In this document: positions 1 through 5,294 of the stretch, one piece after another
Numbering within the stretch: the first letter of the stretch is position 1
Layout: each line of letters starts with the position of its first letter
Assembly: GCA_900321145.1 (NCBI GenBank)
Contig: ONVB01000305.1
Location: forward strand, 1-5,294
DNA from: an uncultured Eubacteriales bacterium
Lineage (GTDB): Bacteria; Bacillota; Clostridia; Lachnospirales; Lachnospiraceae
Direction: 5' to 3'
DNA: 5,294 bases
Translations under genes and position numbers: made by a program
Notes under the pieces: generated by a model
What the model was told of the DNA's origin: nothing
The model's database searches: none
Seen by the model: only the letters and a program-made list of their open reading frames with translations

Positions 1-727
1 CCTTTACGGCACAAACCCAGACCTTCACCTCACCGTCAAAGTCTTTCATATACTTCATCAGCTCATCCGGGTTTTCTACCTCGTACTCTTCATACTCGAG
101 CTTATCCTTCTCCGGCTTTACATTTGTCAGGAGATATTTATCGCCCTTTTGAACGACATCGGCCCACATTATCACCGTCTTTCCCGTATAATTTAACCCG
201 GCGCTGTTTGAGTACTTTGCATCGTCGGAAGAATCAGTCTCCCTGGCTTCGGTACTTTCCGCTTCTTCCGCGTCGGCCTCTGCCGCAGCACCCTCATAAT
301 ACGGTGCCTCATCATTCATCTCTTCTTCCGCAGCCTCTGCGGCCATCTCGGCCATAGCTGCCTCGGTAGGTGCGGCGGTAGTCTCAGCAGCGGCAGTCTC
401 GGCCTTGCCCAAAGCCGAAACAGCATCCCCGGAAAAAGACTCCGCGGGCATATCCTTAGATTCCTTGCTGTCATTCTTTCTTCTGTCACCGAAGCCCGCT
501 ATAAACACGGGCACTGCGATCACCACCATAAGGATTGCCGCCGCGATAAGACCTATATACGGCTTCATATTTCTCCTTGTCTTAGCTTTCTTTTCTCTTG
601 CCGCATCAAGGCTTATGATATTGCTCTCTCCGGTGGCTTTGATCCCTGCTTCTATCTTATCCCAATAGTCGGGAACATCGGCACTTAATGCTTCCTTATA
701 CAGTTTTTCAAGCTCTTCGTTATCCAT
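1..727 (-). CDS. Putative anti-sigma factor, single-pass membrane protein (3' end outside window)
   Basis: The frame is open from the ATG at 727-725 to the left edge (242 codons, no stop), so the C-terminus is missing. Residues 1-53 are a charged, probably cytoplasmic segment with a PDYWDKIEAGI stretch (residues 19-29), a pattern I associate with clostridial anti-sigma factors. Residues 56-79 form one hydrophobic membrane helix (IGLIAAAILMVVIAVPVFIAGF). Residues 108-170 are a low-complexity Ala/Glu/Asp/Thr linker, and from about residue 176 a folded outer domain begins (GLNYTGKTVIMWADVV...). The start overlaps the sigma-factor stop by 8 bp, indicating translational coupling. The inferred role is to hold the sigma factor at the membrane and release it on an envelope signal. 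No HxxxCxxC zinc anti-sigma motif is visible, so the call rests on gene order, topology and the N-terminal pattern. Basic residues flank both sides of the helix, so N-inside orientation is inferred. The outer domain family is not recognised. Confidence 0.75.
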   Translation of the reverse strand, partial: MDNEELEKLYKEALSADVPDYWDKIEAGIKATGESNIISLDAAREKKAKTRRNMKPYIGLIAAAILMVVIAVPVFIAGFGDRRKNDSKESKDMPAESFSGDAVSALGKAETAAAETTAAPTEAAMAEMAAEAAEEEMNDEAPYYEGAAAEADAEEAESTEARETDSSDDAKYSNSAGLNYTGKTVIMWADVVQKGDKYLLTNVKPEKDKLEYEEYEVENPDELMKYMKDFDGEVKVWVCAVK

Positions 728-1280
728 ATCCTATAAACCTCTTAAGCTTCTTTATCGCTTCATTGTAGTGCCACGACACGGTTCCCTGCGGCATGCCCGT
801 AGTTTCCGCTATCTCCCTGAAGGTAAGTCCGGAGCACTTCATATCCATGACTTCCCTTTCCTTATCGCTGAGTCTCTTTCTTGCCTCTTCTATCGTAAGC
901 CGGTTGACCGTACTTTCCTCGACTGAACCCGCACCGACGGATGACGGATCCGCTTTCTCGACCGGCACCCCTTCTTCGTCCGGCGTATCATCTAAGCTCG
1001 CCGCTATATGCCCTTCCTTTCGCATGAGATCCAGGGACATATTCTTGGCTATAGTGCATATCCAGGTCTTGTGATAGCCGTTTGCCTTAAATGTACCGGC
1101 CAAGTTAAACAGCTTTATAAAGAATTCCGATGCCACATCCTCCGCCTGCTCGCGATTCTTAAGATACTTCAGACAGACAGTATATATAAGCGTCCGATAG
1201 GCGAGATAGACCTGCTTTAAGGCATCAGCATCACCCGCAGCCATTCTGCGCATCGCATATTCAAATTCCTCTTCAGACAA
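720..1280 (-). CDS. ECF-like sigma-70 family RNA polymerase sigma factor
   Basis: This 186-residue protein has the two-domain layout of ECF sigma factors. Region 2 spans about residues 22-90 and includes YLKNREQAEDVASEFFIKLF (residues 39-58) and the HKTWICTIAKNMSLDLMRK promoter-opening/-10 recognition stretch (70-88). An acidic linker (about 96-125) follows, then region 4 (about 128-182) with a helix-turn-helix around GLTFREIAETTGMPQGTVSW (151-170), which should read the -35 element. The start is a TTG at 1280-1278 preceded by AAGGTGAGG; no other start codon with a better site lies upstream in frame, and the first internal ATG (codon 10) would remove part of the conserved N-terminal helix. 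It directs RNA polymerase to a small regulon, probably including its own promoter. It is cotranscribed and overlaps by 8 bp with the putative anti-sigma gene. The family call is firm; the ECF subgroup and regulon are unknown. Confidence 0.93.
   Translation of the reverse strand: MSEEEFEYAMRRMAAGDADALKQVYLAYRTLIYTVCLKYLKNREQAEDVASEFFIKLFNLAGTFKANGYHKTWICTIAKNMSLDLMRKEGHIAASLDDTPDEEGVPVEKADPSSVGAGSVEESTVNRLTIEEARKRLSDKEREVMDMKCSGLTFREIAETTGMPQGTVSWHYNEAIKKLKRFIGYG
739..743 (-). promoter_or_regulatory. Weak ribosome binding site for the putative anti-sigma gene
   Basis: AGAGG on the minus strand lies 11 nt before the ATG at 727, inside the end of the sigma-factor gene. The spacing is long, so re-initiation by ribosomes finishing the sigma factor probably contributes, given the 8 bp overlap. 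Confidence 0.35.
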
Positions 1281-1282
1281 GT

Positions 1283-1291
1283 CCTCACCTT
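1283..1291 (-). promoter_or_regulatory. Ribosome binding site supporting the TTG start of the sigma factor
   Basis: AAGGTGAGG on the minus strand ends 2 nt before the TTG; the AAGG core sits 7 nt from it, an acceptable Shine-Dalgarno distance. This decides for the TTG start over the internal ATG at codon 10. Confidence 0.55.
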
Positions 1292-1350
1292 CTTCCTTAT
1301 ATACGAAGCAGTTTCCGGAATTTATGGCAAAACATAAAATATTCTTCCGG
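1292..1350 (-). promoter_or_regulatory. Probable promoter region of the sigma/anti-sigma operon
   Basis: This AT-rich stretch lies between the hairpin after the EAL gene and the sigma-factor start. It holds TATATAAG (minus strand, 1304-1297) close to the ribosome binding site and two CCGGAA boxes (minus strand, 1318-1313 and 1350-1345) 32 bp apart. No pair of -35 and -10 hexamers with a consensus match and 16-18 bp spacing is evident. ECF factors often use a GGAA-containing -35, so either CCGGAA box could belong to a self-regulated promoter. That a promoter lies here is inferred from position; exact elements are not resolved. Confidence 0.35.
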
Positions 1351-1356
1351 GACAGA

Positions 1357-1423
1357 CGCTCACAGGCGACGGGGGCCGGCGACGAGTAAAAACCTCGTCA
1401 CCAACCCCCGTCTCCCGTGACTG
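1357..1423 (-). terminator. Long GC-rich hairpin after the second EAL gene, likely terminator
   Basis: An interrupted inverted repeat begins 8 bp after the EAL stop codon. The apical stem pairs GACGAG (1381-1386) with CTCGTC (1394-1399) round a 7-nt loop. The next stem pairs GACGGGGG (1368-1375) with CCCCCGTC (1405-1412). An outer TCAC (1360-1363) pairs with GTGA (1417-1420), with further G-C pairs between. No uninterrupted U tract follows on the minus strand; only broken T runs (TATTTTATGTTTT) occur about 10-25 nt later. It may therefore be a weak or factor-assisted terminator, or an RNA-stabilising 3' structure that separates the two operons. Confidence 0.55.
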
Positions 1424-1430
1424 CCCTGCT

Positions 1431-3026
1431 TTATTCCGTTACAAGAGTCGCTGAACCGTAAGCCTTAAGCGGCTTGCCGTTCTCATCAAACTCCGTTGTG
1501 TACCTTACGTGGAAAGGTATCCTGCCCACCGTAAGCGGTATGATCCCTTCCCTGCTCTCGGCCCCCTCTTCAAGGTCCTTAAGCCATTCATAATACATAT
1601 CGCGGTAATCCATAGGGAAAAGACCGCTCTCAAACACAGGCGCCGGATAGTTCTTTATAACAGGCGGCAGCCCGAGCTCCCTCATACATCTGAAGCAGGG
1701 ATGCATCTCATGTGTCTTGAATATATACTCCCACGCGTACATATCCACCTGATCAAATGCCGCGCGGAAGAGCCGTTCAGCCTGTCTGTAATCGTCAAAC
1801 CTTTTTTTCTCGGCCGTGACATTGCGCACCATAGCGTAGAAAAGATACTGCTCACCTGCTTTTCCTATAACGCGGATATTACTTCTCACGCATATCTTAT
1901 CATCACCGCAGCAATCCGAGTGAATCTCTCTCCAGCAGTCGCACTCTGTCTCTTCACCGGTTTCGATTGCCCTCTTTATGGCATCCTCATACTCTGCCCG
2001 TCCGTTATCCGTCATGCCGTCCCAGGGATCGGTATTCAGGATCTCCGATACCTTCGCCCCGCCGCATACCTCCTTGGCATACTTTTGATTTACCCTCATT
2101 ATACTCGCATGACCGTTAGTATATGTAAATATAGCGGCAGGTCCGACGAAATTGCTGAATATAAGTGTCTCTATAGATTCGGGATCCCAAAAGCGTCCCG
2201 CATCCGAAGAATCCTCAAACCTCGTCAACGGTGTTTCGGGACTGTGGTCGAGAATTTTGAGCTTCTCCACAAATTCTGCTTCGGGCACCGGCTTTGAATA
2301 AAGATATCCCTGTATATAATTACAGCCTATGCTCCTCATATAGTCAGCCTGACTGCTCGTCTCCACACCCTCTGCGATGACCGGAGTCTCAAGCCACTTG
2401 GACATCTGCACGACGGAGCTTATGATGGTACCGCCTCTTCCGCCCACATCTCCGCTTAAGAACCTCATATCGAGCTTTATCATATCTATATCCAGGTCCT
2501 TTAAGACGTTCAGCGAAGAGTATCCGCTTCCGAAATCATCCATCTCCACAAGATATCCGTAAGCATGGAGCTTGTCTATTGCGTTAGTCATAACATCCAT
2601 TCCGGCAATAGCCGAGGACTCTGTGATCTCTATCCTTAAGAAATCGACCGGAATATCATACTTCTTTCTTATCTCCTCGAGCCTATCCACATAGTCGCTT
2701 TCAAGTATATCGTGTCTGGACATATTTGCCGATATCGGTACAGGAGAAAGCCCTTCCTGCAGACACTTTTTCTGGAACCGGCATACCTGCTCAAACACAT
2801 TAAGATCCGCTCTCACTATAAGTCCGTTTTCCTCAAATACAGGGATAAAATCGTTCGGATACTGTATCCCGAACTCCGGGTGCTTAAAGCGCATAAGGGC
2901 CTCCGCACCGACCATTCTTCCTGTAGAGTGATTTATCTGCGGTTGATAGTAAACCAGTATATATCCCTTCTCGAGCGCCTCATCAAAGCACCCGGTAAGC
3001 TCCTGGGGAGTCATCTTTCTTTCCAT
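1431..3026 (-). CDS. Cyclic-di-GMP phosphodiesterase, EAL-PAS-PAS
   Basis: This 531-residue protein without an evident membrane segment hydrolyses c-di-GMP to linear pGpG. The EAL domain spans about residues 10-257 and keeps the whole active site: EALMR (E42), N101 of ISANMS, E133 of RIEITE, D163-D164 of DDFGSGYS, K184 of IKLD, E219 of AEGVET and Q239 of IQGYL, so activity is expected. A PAS-like domain follows at about 285-405 (FVGPAAIF..., ending YAMVRNVTAEKK) and a second PAS-like domain at about 415-529 (AFDQVDMYAWEY..., ending YGSATLVTE). The PAS domains presumably sense a ligand or mediate dimerisation; no ligand residue can be named. The start ATG has GGAGG 9 nt upstream; a second ATG at codon 5 is less well placed. 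It lies 37 bp after the upstream EAL gene, so the two are probably cotranscribed. Oddities are the sensors placed after the catalytic domain, no GGDEF, and a stop exactly after the last PAS strand. Confidence 0.93.
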   Translation of the reverse strand: MERKMTPQELTGCFDEALEKGYILVYYQPQINHSTGRMVGAEALMRFKHPEFGIQYPNDFIPVFEENGLIVRADLNVFEQVCRFQKKCLQEGLSPVPISANMSRHDILESDYVDRLEEIRKKYDIPVDFLRIEITESSAIAGMDVMTNAIDKLHAYGYLVEMDDFGSGYSSLNVLKDLDIDMIKLDMRFLSGDVGGRGGTIISSVVQMSKWLETPVIAEGVETSSQADYMRSIGCNYIQGYLYSKPVPEAEFVEKLKILDHSPETPLTRFEDSSDAGRFWDPESIETLIFSNFVGPAAIFTYTNGHASIMRVNQKYAKEVCGGAKVSEILNTDPWDGMTDNGRAEYEDAIKRAIETGEETECDCWREIHSDCCGDDKICVRSNIRVIGKAGEQYLFYAMVRNVTAEKKRFDDYRQAERLFRAAFDQVDMYAWEYIFKTHEMHPCFRCMRELGLPPVIKNYPAPVFESGLFPMDYRDMYYEWLKDLEEGAESREGIIPLTVGRIPFHVRYTTEFDENGKPLKAYGSATLVTE

Positions 3027-3035
3027 CCGATCTGT

Positions 3036-3040
3036 CCTCC
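3036..3040 (-). promoter_or_regulatory. Strong ribosome binding site of the EAL-PAS-PAS gene
   Basis: GGAGG on the minus strand stands 9 nt before the ATG at 3026, in the 37 bp gap after the upstream EAL gene. It fixes the start codon and shows independent translation initiation within the probable operon. No convincing promoter is visible in this short gap. Confidence 0.75.
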
Positions 3041-3063
3041 GCTAAAAAACATAATCACCATGT

Positions 3064-5294
3064 CTAATAAGTCTCTGTCACCACATGTCTTTCTACTTCA
3101 TAGCCGTTGACAAGGAAGCGGATCCTGCCGTTGACTATCTTTATATCTTCATCCTTTGCAAATGTATCGGTCTTCAATGCAGTATGCACATCCACCTTCG
3201 CATCGGAATACTCGATCCTTATGTAGGTTCCTCCCGTCATACCTCCTATGGCAAGAGCTTCCTTACCGGAATTCTCAAGTATGATGCCGGCATGATCCAC
3301 AAGGAAATCGGTACGTCCGCTCAGTGTACCGATACAGGTCGAACGTTCGGAGCGCAGCGTTACATTTAAGGATGCCTCACGCACGCTCACATCCGCCTTA
3401 TCTCCAAGCATGCTTCCGATGCCGACGTAGCTTGAACCGCCGCCGTAACACTTGACCGATGAGGTCGCAAGCGATATCTCGGCATTGTTGTTCATAGAGC
3501 CGATAAATACACCGTCTACCGCATTTATATCCGATTCTATATTGCAATCCTTTATGTTCAGCTTGACCTCTCCGGATATCGAACCTATACCCACGCTGGT
3601 CTCACCGCCGCCGCTTAAGAGTATCTGCCCCTGATTGATGCATATATATCCTCCGCGTCCGGAGCCTACGCATACACCTCTCTTGCCCACAGCGTTGATG
3701 ATAACCTTGCCGCTCTGCTCGAATACTATGTCTCCGTTTCCTTCCGACTCGACATTGCCGATACCGTAGTAATCGGTACTGTAGAGATCTATCTTCATGG
3801 AGCCGTTGCCCTCGAGCACAAGCCTTGAGCTTACCGGAACTCTGATACCGGATTTGTTCAGGAAATTATCACCCACAAGCATAAGCGATACCACGCAGTT
3901 CTCACCTATATCTATACACGGTTCGTGATTCTCGCTTGAGAAATATACATTTTCAAGGGTTATCATGCCTGTGTAGCCGGGCTTCACGATCAGACGAATG
4001 CCCGTCTGGGTATGCGGCGTACCGATTATCGTCACATCCTGATATACCTGGTTATCCATGCCGACCACGATCTCGTTGTAGCCCTCTCTGTCAAGAGCGC
4101 CGAGCGGTATCCTGTTGGTCTTGCCGGCCACGTACTGCATACTTGCGTTTGCGTTCCTGTTGTTTATATAGAAGCCCGAAAGCTCATTCTTTATCTCCTC
4201 GGGAATAGAGGAAATGATCTCCGGTGAAGGCTTGGCGGTATAGTAACCCTGGATAAGGTCTACGCCGAGTCTGACCACTGTTCTTAATTCATCGGCCGTC
4301 TCAACACCCTCGGCTAAAGCCTTGATACCGTTGTCGTGACAGAACTCTATGATCTCTCTCACGAAATGCTGCTTCTGTGGCTTATTCTGTATGTCGCTTA
4401 ACAGCGATCTGTCTATCTTTACATAATTCGGCATATATCTGAGAAGGTTATTTACATTGGAATAGCCTGTGCCGTAATCGTCTATCGCTATCTCTATATT
4501 CATCTTGCGAAGCCTGTTCTTGAGCTCATCGAGATCCTCGTCATTGAGCTCGGCTTCCTCTGTCAGCTCCACGACTAAGGTCTCCGAATTCTTCTCAAGA
4601 AGCATCGCTATGGTCGAGTAATCCGACTCGTAAAGAGGTGTACCCGGTATACTGTTGATAAATACCTTAGCCGGACCGAAGAGCTCCTTGTTCTTATCGA
4701 GTATCTCAAGAACATTTACGAAGGTCGCCCTCTCGACATCCACCAAACGCCCCTGCATATTTGCATATTTTATGATCTGCAGCGGAGATATATACTTATC
4801 GGTCTTTGAACGCATAAGCGCTTCATAGGAGAATATCTCGCCGTTGCTTGCCTTAACGATAGGCTGGAAGTAGTATGTGAGCAGATTCTCGTCAAGTATC
4901 TTCATGACAAGATCGTAGTCCTCCTTCTCCTCTTCGGAGAGCTGCTCATACACATCCGTAGCAGCGGAAAACTTTGATGTCTTAAGCTTGCCTATCTGCT
5001 CTATCATGCGCTCGGCCACAGCATATCTTCTGATACATTCAAGCCCTCTCGCAACCGTGCTTATCCACAGGCGGTATATACTGTTGTAGGCGATGGCTTT
5101 GGTACCGAAGTTGACCGCGGCATAACCAAAGCACTCCGTACCCGCAAAAACAGGGGTAAAATAGTATGCCGTCGGATAGCTTCTCTTCTTGAAAAGATCC
5201 GGAAGGATATCCTTCGTATCAAATACCTGATCAAGGCTTGCGCCGCCGCCGTGATTATTACGGTGGTATCTGACGGCATAGAGCATCCTGTCCG
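3064..5294 (-). CDS. EAL cyclic-di-GMP phosphodiesterase fused to a C-terminal beta-solenoid domain (5' end outside window)
   Basis: The frame is open to the right edge, and the first ATG (5286) has no ribosome binding site and reads inside a conserved-looking segment, so the N-terminus is missing. Numbering from that Met: residues 1-90 resemble the end of the sensor found after LacI/periplasmic-binding-like regions in clostridial GGDEF/EAL proteins (FTPVFAGTECFGYAAVNFG; Y..YRLWISTVARGLECIRR). Residues 125-360 are an EAL domain with an intact site: E155 of EALMR, N211, E240 of VELTE, D269-D270 of DDYGTGYSN, K290 of VKIDR, E326 of AEGVET, Q346 of IQGYY. It should hydrolyse c-di-GMP. Residues about 395-740 form a predicted right-handed beta-solenoid: a lead-in (ITLENVYF, LMLVGDNFLNKSGIRVP, LVLEGNGSMKI) followed by seven repeats of about 28 residues. 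The lead-in and repeats resemble carbohydrate-binding or surface solenoids of Firmicutes. No membrane helix is seen in the visible part, so a cytoplasmic site is inferred. The solenoid's ligand is unknown. Confidence 0.92.
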   Translation of the reverse strand, partial: DRMLYAVRYHRNNHGGGASLDQVFDTKDILPDLFKKRSYPTAYYFTPVFAGTECFGYAAVNFGTKAIAYNSIYRLWISTVARGLECIRRYAVAERMIEQIGKLKTSKFSAATDVYEQLSEEEKEDYDLVMKILDENLLTYYFQPIVKASNGEIFSYEALMRSKTDKYISPLQIIKYANMQGRLVDVERATFVNVLEILDKNKELFGPAKVFINSIPGTPLYESDYSTIAMLLEKNSETLVVELTEEAELNDEDLDELKNRLRKMNIEIAIDDYGTGYSNVNNLLRYMPNYVKIDRSLLSDIQNKPQKQHFVREIIEFCHDNGIKALAEGVETADELRTVVRLGVDLIQGYYTAKPSPEIISSIPEEIKNELSGFYINNRNANASMQYVAGKTNRIPLGALDREGYNEIVVGMDNQVYQDVTIIGTPHTQTGIRLIVKPGYTGMITLENVYFSSENHEPCIDIGENCVVSLMLVGDNFLNKSGIRVPVSSRLVLEGNGSMKIDLYSTDYYGIGNVESEGNGDIVFEQSGKVIINAVGKRGVCVGSGRGGYICINQGQILLSGGGETSVGIGSISGEVKLNIKDCNIESDINAVDGVFIGSMNNNAEISLATSSVKCYGGGSSYVGIGSMLGDKADVSVREASLNVTLRSERSTCIGTLSGRTDFLVDHAGIILENSGKEALAIGGMTGGTYIRIEYSDAKVDVHTALKTDTFAKDEDIKIVNGRIRFLVNGYEVERHVVTETY
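3187..3765 (-). repeat. Seven protein-level repeats of about 28 residues (x-I-G-S solenoid coils)
   Basis: Within the fused EAL protein, an xIG or CVG motif recurs at residues 508, 539, 566, 594, 622, 651 and 679 (GIGN, CVGS, GIGS, FIGS, GIGS, CIGT, AIGG), giving intervals of 31, 27, 28, 28, 29 and 28. After each comes a Gly/Asn turn, then a short alternating hydrophobic strand (for example KLNIKDC, EISLATS, DVSVREA, YIRIEYS). This regular spacing is the mark of a beta-solenoid with one coil per repeat. The DNA copies have diverged, so this is an old protein repeat and not a recent tandem duplication. Confidence 0.8.

Noticed and set aside
233..406. Ala/Glu-rich coding stretch considered as a DNA repeat array
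   Set aside because: The codons are irregular with no repeated DNA unit; it is a low-complexity protein linker.
405..668. Plus-strand frame of 87 codons that looks hydrophobic, like a small membrane protein
   Set aside because: It lies antisense to the membrane helix and linker of the putative anti-sigma gene, which has a coupled start and sensible domain order; the hydrophobicity mirrors the opposite strand.
1509..2297. Plus-strand open frame of 262 codons opposite the EAL-PAS-PAS gene
   Set aside because: Its translation shows no recognisable domain and it is fully antisense to two clear PAS-like domains; long antisense frames are common in such genes.
3040..3066. T-rich stretch after a small ACAT/ATGT hairpin between the two EAL genes, considered as a terminator
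   Set aside because: The stem has only four A/T-rich pairs, far too weak; the genes more likely share a transcript.
2712..3110. Plus-strand frame of 132 codons spanning the junction of the two EAL genes
   Set aside because: No recognisable domain, and it overlaps the well-supported EAL start and ribosome binding site on the other strand.
5061..5279. Minus-strand frame of 72 codons near the right edge
   Set aside because: It is a shifted frame inside the sensor segment of the solenoid-fused EAL gene, whose main frame is well supported.
3064..5286. The ATG at 5286 as the true start of the solenoid-fused EAL gene
   Set aside because: The frame remains open upstream to the window edge, no Shine-Dalgarno site precedes it, and the segment begins in the middle of a sensor domain.

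Overview
All four genes in this 5.3 kb window lie on the minus strand, so the genes read from the right edge to the left edge. The protein families, Shine-Dalgarno sites (GGAGG), frequent ATA isoleucine codons and moderate GC content (judged by eye) suggest an anaerobic Clostridia-type Firmicute, probably in or near Lachnospiraceae (Butyrivibrio/Roseburia-like). This assignment is inference from sequence style, since no marker gene is present.

Right part (5294 to 1431): two cyclic-di-GMP phosphodiesterase (EAL) genes in tandem, 37 bp apart, probably one transcript. The first (3064-5294, 5' end outside the window) has the tail of a sensor domain like that of LacI/periplasmic-binding-type signalling proteins, then a complete EAL domain, then about 340 residues of predicted beta-solenoid with seven repeats of about 28 residues built round an x-I-G-S motif. 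The second (1431-3026) has an N-terminal EAL domain followed by two PAS-like domains and then stops where such proteins often continue into an output domain. Both EAL domains keep all expected catalytic and metal-binding residues.

Middle (1281-1430): a 150 bp gap holding a long GC-rich interrupted hairpin just after the second EAL gene, then an AT-rich stretch with two TTCCGG boxes that probably contains the promoter of the next pair.

Left part (1280 to 1): an ECF-like sigma-70 family factor (TTG start) overlapping by 8 bp a membrane protein with one transmembrane segment, an Ala/Glu-rich linker and an outer domain that runs off the left edge. Position and architecture make the second protein a likely anti-sigma factor, although it lacks a visible zinc-binding motif. 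The sigma pair senses and transmits an envelope signal; the EAL pair lowers c-di-GMP. Whether the two units are functionally linked cannot be told from the sequence. The most unusual item is the fusion of an intact EAL domain to a surface-protein-style beta-solenoid.
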